Shown here one piece after another: positions 5,952-11,913 of a DNA stretch of 11,913 nucleotides. Source of the DNA: an uncultured Bacteroidales bacterium (GTDB lineage Bacteria > Bacteroidota > Bacteroidia > Bacteroidales > UBA932); assembly GCA_946549475.1 (NCBI GenBank), contig CAMNQO010000034.1, forward strand, positions 1 through 11,913. Direction: 5' to 3'. How positions within the stretch are numbered: the stretch's first letter is position 1; each line of letters starts with the position of its first letter. The translations under genes and the position numbers were made by a program. The notes under the pieces are model-generated. The model was not told the DNA's origin, did no database searches, and worked only from the letters and a program-made list of their open reading frames with translations.

Positions 5952-7247
5952 ATGACAGTACAGGAGTTCAGACGGCTTTTTCCGATATTGGAGCGGAAGG
6001 TGTACGGGAAAAATCTCGTATATCTGGACAATGCGGCGACATCCCAGCGTCCGCAGGCCGTCCTGGACAAGTTCGTGCAGGTATCTCGGGAGAGCAATGC
6101 CAACATCTATCGTGCGGTCCACAAGTTGTCCGCCGAAGCGACGGATTATTACGAGCAGGCCCGTGAGGCGACGAGAGCCTTTGTCAATGCGGCATCCCGC
6201 GAAGAAATCATTTTTACTTCCGGTTGTACGGCGGCCGTCAATACCGTTGCGTACAGTTTCGGAGAGGCGTTCGTCGGAGCGGGCGACGAGATTGTCGTCT
6301 CGGAATGCGAGCATCATTCCAACCTGGTCCCCTGGCAGTTGCTCTGTCAGCGGAAAGGAGCGGCGCTGCGCATCCTCCCCATCGACGACCAGGGACACTG
6401 GGACCTCGGTCTGCTCAAAACCCTGCTCGGCGGAGTGCCGTCCGGAACGCAAGCCGGGACACGGAGCAATCAGCGCGTGAAACTGGTGGCGGTGACGCAC
6501 ATCAGCAATGTACTGGGGCTGGTCAATCCCGTTGAGGAGGTGATCCGTCTCTGTCATGCCGCCGGAGTGCCGGTGCTGGTGGACGGCGCGCAAGGCATCG
6601 TTCACGAAAAGGTGGACGTGCAGGCGATGGACTGCGACTTTTACGCATTTTCAGGGCACAAGCTCTATGCGCCGACCGGTACGGGCGTACTCTATGGCAA
6701 GAAGTCGTGGCTGGAGCAGATGCCGCCTTTCCTCTCGGGCGGAGAGATGGTCGGCACCGTGACGCTTGAAGCAGCCACTTTTGCCGGCCTGCCGCACAAG
6801 TTCGAGGCGGGGACGGGCAATTTTGCCGCCGTCGCCACTTTCCCTGAAGCCTTCCGGACCGCAACGCTAGCCCGCGAACCGAGGCTCGCCTCTGCCTTCG
6901 AAGCGACTTGTGCATACCTTGAAACTGCGCTGCGCGGCCGCAGCGACCTGCGTCTGTATGGCGACACGGCCCCCCTTCCGGCGTCCGTCTCCGACAAGTA
7001 TTCCGTGCCGTACCGCCGGGCGGGTGTGTTCTCCTTTACCATCGACGGGGTGCATCACGAAGATGTGGCGCAGATTCTGGACAAAATGGGCGTGGCTGTC
7101 CGCAGCGGACTGATGTGTGCCGAGCCGGTCATCCGGCATTTCGGCCGGGAGGGGATGTTGCGGATCTCGCTGGCTCCTTACAATACGATGGAAGAAGTGG
7201 AATATTTTATCAAGTGCCTGGACAAGGCGGTGAATATGTTGCGATAG
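5952..7247 (+). CDS. sufS: Cysteine desulfurase SufS
   Basis: SufS is a PLP-dependent group II cysteine desulfurase that converts cysteine to alanine and holds the sulfur as a persulfide, which SufE accepts for Fe-S cluster assembly. The 431 residues show the family landmarks: VYLDNAATSQRP near the N-terminus, the PLP-contacting SECEHHSNLVPWQ (around residues 117-129), DGAQGIVHEKVD, the Schiff-base lysine K237 in FSGHKLYAPTGTGVLYG, and the active cysteine C389 in VRSGLMCAEPVI. Many SufS proteins have GHHC there, so GLMC is a local variation. An insertion (about PSGTQAGTRSNQRV) precedes VAVTHISNVLG. ATG 5952 is chosen over the in-frame TTG at 5940, which lies inside the promoter -7 box. It is the first gene of an operon, with sufE one base downstream. 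Confidence 0.96.
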   Translation: MTVQEFRRLFPILERKVYGKNLVYLDNAATSQRPQAVLDKFVQVSRESNANIYRAVHKLSAEATDYYEQAREATRAFVNAASREEIIFTSGCTAAVNTVAYSFGEAFVGAGDEIVVSECEHHSNLVPWQLLCQRKGAALRILPIDDQGHWDLGLLKTLLGGVPSGTQAGTRSNQRVKLVAVTHISNVLGLVNPVEEVIRLCHAAGVPVLVDGAQGIVHEKVDVQAMDCDFYAFSGHKLYAPTGTGVLYGKKSWLEQMPPFLSGGEMVGTVTLEAATFAGLPHKFEAGTGNFAAVATFPEAFRTATLAREPRLASAFEATCAYLETALRGRSDLRLYGDTAPLPASVSDKYSVPYRRAGVFSFTIDGVHHEDVAQILDKMGVAVRSGLMCAEPVIRHFGREGMLRISLAPYNTMEEVEYFIKCLDKAVNMLR

Positions 7248-7248
7248 T

Positions 7249-7671
7249 ATGACGATTGCGCAGAAACAGGAAGAATTGGTGGAGGCCTTCTCGGAGTTTG
7301 ACGAATGGCTGGACAAGTATGAATATCTCATCGAAATGGGCAAGGCGCTGCCGGATTTTCCCGAAGAGAAGAAGACGGAAGAGCGCCTTATCAAAGGGTG
7401 TCAGTCCCGTGTCTGGCTGGATGCAAGGCAGGTGGACGGGAAAGTCATTTTCTCGGCCGACAGCGACGCCATCATCACCCGAGGCATCATCGCGATGCTC
7501 GTCGAAGTGTACTCCGGCCGCACCCCGCAGGAGATTTTGTCGGCCGACGACCGCTTCATCGACCGTATCGGGCTGCGCGAGAATCTTTCTCCTACCCGCC
7601 AGAACGGCTTGCTGTCGATGATGCAGACCATCCGCCGGCTGGCGGAGGATATGTCTGCTGACATCCGTTAA
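7249..7671 (+). CDS. sufE: SufE sulfur-transfer protein
   Basis: SufE takes the persulfide sulfur from SufS, stimulates its activity and passes the sulfur to the SufBCD scaffold. The 140-residue length is typical. The acceptor cysteine is C51 in LIKGCQSRVW, at the same number as in E. coli SufE. Other family marks are the N-terminal helix EFDEWLDKYEYLIEMGKALP and the later SDAIITRGIIAMLVEVYSGR and LRENLSPTRQNGL. The ATG follows the sufS stop after one base, so translation is very probably coupled and the two products are made together. Confidence 0.96.
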   Translation: MTIAQKQEELVEAFSEFDEWLDKYEYLIEMGKALPDFPEEKKTEERLIKGCQSRVWLDARQVDGKVIFSADSDAIITRGIIAMLVEVYSGRTPQEILSADDRFIDRIGLRENLSPTRQNGLLSMMQTIRRLAEDMSADIR

Positions 7672-7682
7672 AAAGTGAGACT

Positions 7683-7997
7683 ATGAATTTGGAACGAGAT
7701 ATCGTGATGGCCCTCAGGACGGTGTATGACCCGGAGATTCCGGTCAATATCTATGATTTGGGCTTGATTTATGAACTCCGTGTGGATGAAGACCACCATG
7801 TTTATATCCAAATGACTTTCACGGCTCCCAACTGCCCGATGGCGGATGAAGTGCTCGCCCAGGTCCGACAGGCCGTGGAGGATGTTCCGGGTGTGGTCAG
7901 TGTGGATGTGGACCTTGTCTTTGAACCGGCCTGGGACAAGAGCCGCCTCAGCGAAGAGGCCAAAGTCATCCTCGGCATGGAAGATGACGAATACTGA
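7683..7997 (+). CDS. MIP18/DUF59-family Fe-S assembly protein (SufT-like)
   Basis: This 104-residue protein is a single MIP18 (DUF59) domain. DPEIPVNIYDLGLIYELRV (residues 16-34) and the cysteine motif TAPNCPMADEV (C51), followed by VDVDLVFEPAWDKSRLSEEA, are diagnostic. Relatives include SufT, PaaD and eukaryotic CIAO2, which help assemble or deliver Fe-S clusters to target proteins; which target is served here is unknown. The position 11 bp after sufE supports the SUF role. SufT is sometimes fused to or used as a name for different members, so I give the family rather than a firm symbol. No sufB, sufC or sufD is seen in the window. Confidence 0.92.
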   Translation: MNLERDIVMALRTVYDPEIPVNIYDLGLIYELRVDEDHHVYIQMTFTAPNCPMADEVLAQVRQAVEDVPGVVSVDVDLVFEPAWDKSRLSEEAKVILGMEDDEY

Positions 7998-8013
7998 TCC
8001 GTCGGCAAACAGA

Positions 8014-9054
8014 ATGTATCTGAGCCTCATCATACCGGTTTACAATCGTCCCGGGGAGTTGCGGGAACTGTTGGCTTCGCTCGCGGAGCAGACGGACCGG
8101 GATTTCGAGGTGATTGTGGTGGAGGACGGCTCACAAAAGACTTCGGAGGAAGTGGTGCGGGCCTTCCGGTCGGATGAGCCTGCCGAAAACGCTACACCTT
8201 CGCTCACAATCCGTTACCACCGTAAGCCCAATACCGGACCGGGGCTTTCCCGCAACGAGGGTGCGGCCCTCGCCCGGGGGGATTTTTTTGTTTTTCTGGA
8301 CTCCGACTGCCTGCTTCCGCCCGGTTATGTGGCGGAAGTGAAAAAAGGCATCGCCGCGACGGGCTGCGATGTGTTCGGCGGGCCTGATCGGGCGGCTGCG
8401 GACTTCAGTGCGATGCAAAAGGCCGTGAGTTATTCGATGACCTCGTTTTATACCACCGGCGGCATCCGGGGCGGGGGTGAGAAAATGGATAAATTCCATC
8501 CGCGCAGTTTCAATATGGGAGTTTCCCGCAGGGCTTTTGAAGGTGTCGGGGGCTTTTCCGGCATGCGCTACGGGGAGGACATCGACCTGAGCATCCGCCT
8601 GATACGCGCCGGCTTCAAGAGCGTGTTGCTCAAGGATGCCTGGGTCTGTCACAAGCGCCGCACCGACATGGCCGCTTTTTTCCGGCAAGTGTATCATTCC
8701 GGTGCCGCCCGGATCCATCTGACCCGGAAACACCCGCATAGCCTCAAGGCCGTCCATACGCTGCCGGCCCTCTTTACGCTGGGCTCCCTGCTGCTCCTGA
8801 TGTTTGCCCTATGTTGTTTCTGCGCGGCAGCCGCCGGAGTCTTCTGCTGGCATTGGGGAGGGCTCGCCCTGCTCCCGCTGTTGCTTTACGCCCTGCTGAT
8901 TTTTACGGACAGCCTTTTCCACTGCGGTCCGAAAGTCGCCTTCCTGTCCGTCGGCACTTCTTTTGTCCAACTGTGGGGCTATGGGTGCGGTTTCCTCGCC
9001 GCCGCGCTTTTCCCTTCCAAGAAATCATCTTTATTCCAATCAAACCATGTGTAA
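8014..9054 (+). CDS. Membrane-anchored family 2 glycosyltransferase
   Basis: This is a 346-residue inverting-type GT-A glycosyltransferase. The N-terminus LSLIIPVYNRPGEL and VVEDGS (E37-D38) form the nucleotide-binding part; FLDSDC (D96-S97-D98) is the metal-binding DxD motif; FNMGVSRRAFEGVGGF and YGEDIDLSIR (E188, D189, D191) are the acceptor/catalytic end. From about residue 245 to 335 it has two to three hydrophobic segments (TLFTLGSLLLLMFALCC, GLALLPLLLYALLIF and a weaker third), so the enzyme is membrane-bound with its catalytic domain probably cytoplasmic. Donor and acceptor are unknown. ATG 8014 begins exactly where the conserved fold begins; ATG 7984 in frame would add ten residues and overlap the previous gene by 14 bp. 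It ends 8 bp into the next gene. Confidence 0.88.
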   Translation: MYLSLIIPVYNRPGELRELLASLAEQTDRDFEVIVVEDGSQKTSEEVVRAFRSDEPAENATPSLTIRYHRKPNTGPGLSRNEGAALARGDFFVFLDSDCLLPPGYVAEVKKGIAATGCDVFGGPDRAAADFSAMQKAVSYSMTSFYTTGGIRGGGEKMDKFHPRSFNMGVSRRAFEGVGGFSGMRYGEDIDLSIRLIRAGFKSVLLKDAWVCHKRRTDMAAFFRQVYHSGAARIHLTRKHPHSLKAVHTLPALFTLGSLLLLMFALCCFCAAAAGVFCWHWGGLALLPLLLYALLIFTDSLFHCGPKVAFLSVGTSFVQLWGYGCGFLAAALFPSKKSSLFQSNHV

Positions 9055-11332
9055 AAAAATCCGACTTTTCTTTCTTGTCCTTCTGTGCGGATGCACACTG
9101 TCTGCGCAGAACGCGCGTTTTCTCGGTCCCATGCAGGAAATGAATCACAGGCAGCACGGCTGGTCCTATCAGGGAATGGATATTTCCGGGGATTACATGG
9201 TCAGTTGTCAGAATCAGGGAGCGGCTACCGTCTACCGGCTTTCCGGACAGTCCTTCACGCAGGTGGCGCAGTTCCGTCTTGCGACATTCAGCGATGTCAA
9301 CCACGCCAATGTCGCAACTTTCGGCACGGAGAAATACGATGCCAAGGACCCCTTGCCTGTACTTTATGTCAGCCAGTGTCACAGAAATCCTTATGAGGGC
9401 CGCAAAGACCTGCTTTTCGCAGAGCGCATTGCACCCGACATGAAGGGCTCCACGCTGATGCAGACCATTTTCTATGACGACAAGAATCATGATTTCGGCT
9501 ATGCCCTCCAATGGGTCATCGACCGGAAAAACCAATGGCTCTACGGCTATGGCAATACCATCGACAACAATGATCCGGCCAACCGTCATCGTATCATCAA
9601 ATTCCGTCTGCCCAGGCTCTCCGAGGGAGCCCAGGTGGTGCTTCGTCCCGAAGATGCCCTGGAAAATTATCTCATCGAGGAAGTCTCTTCTTTCCGTTTC
9701 AATCCCATCGGACAGGGTCTGTATGTGGAGAATGACAAGTTGTATATGCCCACGGGCCTGGGGACGGATCAGCATCCTTCCGTCCTCTATGTCTGGGACC
9801 TGAAGAAAAAAAGCATGCAGGAAATCGACCTGAGCCAGTGTACGACCGGAGAGTTGGAGGATATTTCCTTTTATAAAGGGCAGATCTTCATCCAGGGCCA
9901 GGACGGTATTTTTGTCCTCACGGACAAGATTCCTTTCAAAGTAGCCTCCATCTTTTCCGACCACATGGTGCTGCAACGCAATACGGAGACTCCTGTCTGG
10001 GGCTGGGCGGAGCCGGGGACGAAGGTGAGCGTCACCACTTCCTGGAACAAACGCTCCTATGCGGCGGTCACCGACAAGGACGGGAACTGGAAAGTCCTGG
10101 TCTCCACCCCCGAAGCGGGCGGCCCCTACAGCATGCAGGTGTCCTCCGGCCAGGAAAAACGGAACTTTACGGATGTGCTGATCGGCGAAGTGTGGATTTT
10201 CACGGGACAGTCCAATATGGAAATGCCCGTCATCGGCTTCGGCATGCAAAAGGTGGAAGGATCGGTGGAAACGCTTCTGGCTTCTCCCCGCTATGCCGAC
10301 AAAATCCGTATTTTCAAAATCAAGCGCCCGGCTACCGTCAACTCCCAAAAGGATGTCCCCTATGTGTCCTGGGAGTTGGGCTGCGGCAACTCGGCAGCCA
10401 CTGTCAGCGCCATCGGCTGGTTTTTCTCGGAATACATCACCGAAGCGCTCGGCGTACCGGTCGGCATCATCGAGAATGCCTGGGGCGGCTGCAAGATTGA
10501 GCCGTATATGACGGCGGAAGCGGTGTCCCATGCTTTGAAGGACAATGTCTCCGACGAGCGTCTGCAGCATGTGCTGGACCGGAAAAACCAGAAGAACAGA
10601 TCCCCGATAGCGGTCGCGACCATCTGGAACAGCCGCATGCAGCCCGTGGCCGGCTATGCGGCCCGGGGGTTTGTCTGGTATCAGGGCGAGGCCAACCTCG
10701 GTGACAGGTATTACGATTTGATGCAGACGGCCATGGTGCAGCAGTGGCGGGCTGCCTGGGGCGATAGGCACAATAAGATGCCCTTCATGTTCACCACCAT
10801 TGCGCCTCATCGGTACAAGGACAGCAAGGCCACGACCCGGGCTTTCTTCGTTGAAAACCAACTTCGTTCGTTGAAGTTCATTCCCAACGCTTATGCTGCC
10901 GTGACCGAGAGTATCGGCGACGAGCGGTGCATCCATCCGGCCAAGAAGAAGGATGTGGCCCGGCAATTCGCACTCTATGCCCTGGAAAAAGTCTATGACG
11001 AGCCCGTGGGGCTGGCTTCGGGCTTTGCCTTCCCTGTCTCGTATTCATTTGATGGAGGTGTTGCTACGGTCCGTTTCGAGAATACGGCGAAAGGGCTGGG
11101 CTCCGCCAGCGATCCCCGGATAAAAGGTTTTGAACTGGCGGGGGAGGACCAGGTGTTCCATCCGGCCGAGGCGAAAATGCGCAATGGAAGTGAGATCGAG
11201 GTCAAGTCCGCGCAGGTGCCCGCTCCCGTCGCAGTCCGTTACAACTTCCGCAACTTCTCCGACGGCGACTTGGAAAATACCTTCGGCGTTCCCGTTCCCT
11301 GTTTCCGCAGCGACCACTGGATGGAAGAGTAG
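9047..11332 (+). CDS. Secreted two-part protein: propeller-like N-terminal region fused to sialate O-acetylesterase-type SGNH hydrolase
   Basis: This 761-residue protein begins with a signal peptide (MCKKIRLFFLVLLCGCTLSAQ); the LCGC could be a poor lipobox, so export as a soluble protein or lipoprotein is uncertain. Residues about 26-294 have repeating strand-turn units (VATFGT, LPVLYVSQ, LQWVIDRKNQWLYGYG, LYVENDKLYMPTGLG, ISFYKGQIFIQGQDGIFVL) that look like a beta-propeller; I do not recognise a family. Residues 295-761 match sialate O-acetylesterases, which remove acetyl groups from sialic acids or other glycans: SIFSDHMVLQR, WGWAEPG, VWIFTGQSNMEMP with nucleophile S389, NAWGGCKIEPYM, FVWYQGEAN, and a terminal IHP motif (H630). 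In relatives that motif is DIHP; here it is CIHP (C628), with D625 nearby. It overlaps the glycosyltransferase gene by 8 bp. Confidence 0.88.
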   Translation: MCKKIRLFFLVLLCGCTLSAQNARFLGPMQEMNHRQHGWSYQGMDISGDYMVSCQNQGAATVYRLSGQSFTQVAQFRLATFSDVNHANVATFGTEKYDAKDPLPVLYVSQCHRNPYEGRKDLLFAERIAPDMKGSTLMQTIFYDDKNHDFGYALQWVIDRKNQWLYGYGNTIDNNDPANRHRIIKFRLPRLSEGAQVVLRPEDALENYLIEEVSSFRFNPIGQGLYVENDKLYMPTGLGTDQHPSVLYVWDLKKKSMQEIDLSQCTTGELEDISFYKGQIFIQGQDGIFVLTDKIPFKVASIFSDHMVLQRNTETPVWGWAEPGTKVSVTTSWNKRSYAAVTDKDGNWKVLVSTPEAGGPYSMQVSSGQEKRNFTDVLIGEVWIFTGQSNMEMPVIGFGMQKVEGSVETLLASPRYADKIRIFKIKRPATVNSQKDVPYVSWELGCGNSAATVSAIGWFFSEYITEALGVPVGIIENAWGGCKIEPYMTAEAVSHALKDNVSDERLQHVLDRKNQKNRSPIAVATIWNSRMQPVAGYAARGFVWYQGEANLGDRYYDLMQTAMVQQWRAAWGDRHNKMPFMFTTIAPHRYKDSKATTRAFFVENQLRSLKFIPNAYAAVTESIGDERCIHPAKKKDVARQFALYALEKVYDEPVGLASGFAFPVSYSFDGGVATVRFENTAKGLGSASDPRIKGFELAGEDQVFHPAEAKMRNGSEIEVKSAQVPAPVAVRYNFRNFSDGDLENTFGVPVPCFRSDHWMEE

Positions 11333-11371
11333 GGGGTCTTGCAGATAAGTCGCTGAGGAACATTTGTTTAT

Positions 11372-11409
11372 AGAAAAGGACCTACTGATTATTTCGTAGG
11401 TCCTTTTCT
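11372..11409. terminator. Bidirectional intrinsic terminator between convergent genes
   Basis: AGAAAAGGACCTAC (11372-11385) and GTAGGTCCTTTTCT (11396-11409) form a perfect 14-bp stem with a 10-base loop. The stem ends in A/T on both sides, so each strand gives a U-rich 3' end; TGTATTTTATT follows on the plus strand. It sits between the esterase stop (11332) and the nrdD stop (11447) and should end both transcripts. I see nothing else in this 114-bp gap. Confidence 0.9.
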
Positions 11410-11446
11410 GTATTTTATTGATATGTAAAACAATGGCTGCCAAGGG

Positions 11447-11913
11447 CTATTTGTGGATGATGCGGTCGTGCAGCTCGGCGAGTTTGCCGCTGTTCCAACG
11501 GTTGGTCGTACCCACGAGGTAGCCGGTGATGCGCTGCAGGGTGTCGATGTTCTTGCTCTTGCAGTTCGGGCACTCGGTGAGGTTCTCCTCGGCATCCTCG
11601 TAGCCGCAGTCCAGGCAACGGTTGCGGTTGTGGTTGACGGAACCGTAGCCGATATCGTATTTGTCCATCAGGTCCACGATGCTCATAATGGCCTCGGGGT
11701 TGTGGGTGGCGTCGCCGTCGATTTCCACATAGAAGATGTGGCCGGCGTTCTCATACTTGTGGTAAGGGCCCTCAATCTTGGCCTTGTGCTCCGGAGTGCA
11801 GTGATAGTATACCGGAACGTGGCTGGAGTTGGTGTAGTAATCCTTATCAGTGATGCCGGGGATAATGCCGAAGGTCTTTTTGTCCCTCTTGGTGAACTTT
11901 CCGGCAAGACCCT
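11447..11913 (-). CDS. nrdD: Anaerobic ribonucleoside-triphosphate reductase, C-terminal part
   Basis: Only the last 154 residues are present; the gene runs off the right edge. NrdD is the oxygen-sensitive class III ribonucleotide reductase, which makes dNTPs from rNTPs using a glycyl radical installed by the radical-SAM activase NrdG. Visible features in order are YYTNSSHVPVYYH, EGPYHKYENAGHIFYVEIDG, IGYGSVNHNRNRCLDCGYED, a zinc ribbon with two CxxC pairs (RCLDC and ECPNC), and the glycyl-radical loop RITGYLVGTTNRWNSGKLAE, whose glycine in TGYL is the radical site. A short reading frame starting at GTG 11728 is just the distal part of this gene, because the frame stays open to the window edge. 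It converges on the esterase gene across a shared terminator. Confidence 0.95.
   Translation of the reverse strand, partial: GLAGKFTKRDKKTFGIIPGITDKDYYTNSSHVPVYYHCTPEHKAKIEGPYHKYENAGHIFYVEIDGDATHNPEAIMSIVDLMDKYDIGYGSVNHNRNRCLDCGYEDAEENLTECPNCKSKNIDTLQRITGYLVGTTNRWNSGKLAELHDRIIHK

Noticed and set aside
5928..6605. A 225-codon minus-strand frame opposite sufS
   Set aside because: Antisense to sufS and covering its promoter; no recognisable domain.
8903..10966. A 687-codon open frame on the minus strand, opposite the esterase gene
   Set aside because: It is entirely antisense to a gene with clear family motifs, has no recognisable domain, and is the kind of open frame that GC-rich codon usage produces on the opposite strand.
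1..11913. Search for CRISPR arrays, tRNA or rRNA genes, insertion sequences, integrases, toxin-antitoxin or defence genes, and riboswitches
   Set aside because: No regularly spaced repeats, no transposase or recombinase motifs, no tRNA-like folds, and no gap long enough for a typical riboswitch. The genes are housekeeping or envelope functions, so I do not claim a new system here.

Overview
This 11.9 kb window looks like chromosomal housekeeping DNA from a fairly GC-rich member of the Bacteroidales. The evidence is a set of Bacteroidota-restricted families (a long-form NusB, a PUR-alpha-like DUF3276 protein, a DUF5606 protein, and a small membrane protein often mislabelled 6-phosphogluconate dehydrogenase), Bacteroidota-type promoters (-7 TAnnTTTG, in one case with a -33 TTTG), and A-rich leaders without Shine-Dalgarno motifs. 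A lineage near Alistipes/Rikenellaceae or a related uncultured gut or rumen group fits the GC content, but that is a guess.

Layout, left to right. A terminator (9-42) closes a gene outside the window. Two small minus-strand genes follow: a membrane-anchored protein (46-528) and a PUR-alpha-like nucleic-acid-binding protein (606-968). An intergenic stretch of about 85 bp (969-1054) carries back-to-back promoter elements. A long plus-strand series then runs nusB, yajC, a YbbR/CdaR-like gene, coaE (4-bp ATGA overlap with the previous gene), a DUF5606 gene and rimO.

A perfect 10-bp hairpin and a near-ideal Bacteroidota promoter (5897-5942) separate rimO from a second plus-strand operon: sufS, sufE, a SufT/MIP18-family gene, a membrane-anchored family 2 glycosyltransferase, and a secreted two-part protein with a predicted beta-propeller-like N-terminal half and a sialate O-acetylesterase-type SGNH C-terminal half. 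A strong bidirectional terminator (11372-11409) separates it from the convergent 3' end of nrdD (anaerobic ribonucleotide reductase), which runs off the right edge.

Functional themes. The first operon mixes transcription (NusB), Sec translocation (YajC), envelope or nucleotide signalling (YbbR), CoA synthesis and tRNA-independent ribosomal protein modification (RimO). The second supplies sulfur for Fe-S clusters: SufS mobilises it, SufE relays it and the MIP18 protein probably helps mature targets. RimO on the same strand and NrdD nearby (through its radical-SAM activase) both depend on Fe-S chemistry. The last two genes of the suf operon are unrelated envelope/glycan genes and look like passengers.

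I found no mobile elements, CRISPR arrays, tRNA or rRNA genes, or defence systems. The most notable points are the promoter/hairpin overlap ahead of sufS, the propeller-esterase fusion with a Cys where the family normally has the Asp of its DIHP motif, and several conserved but functionally uncharacterised Bacteroidota proteins.
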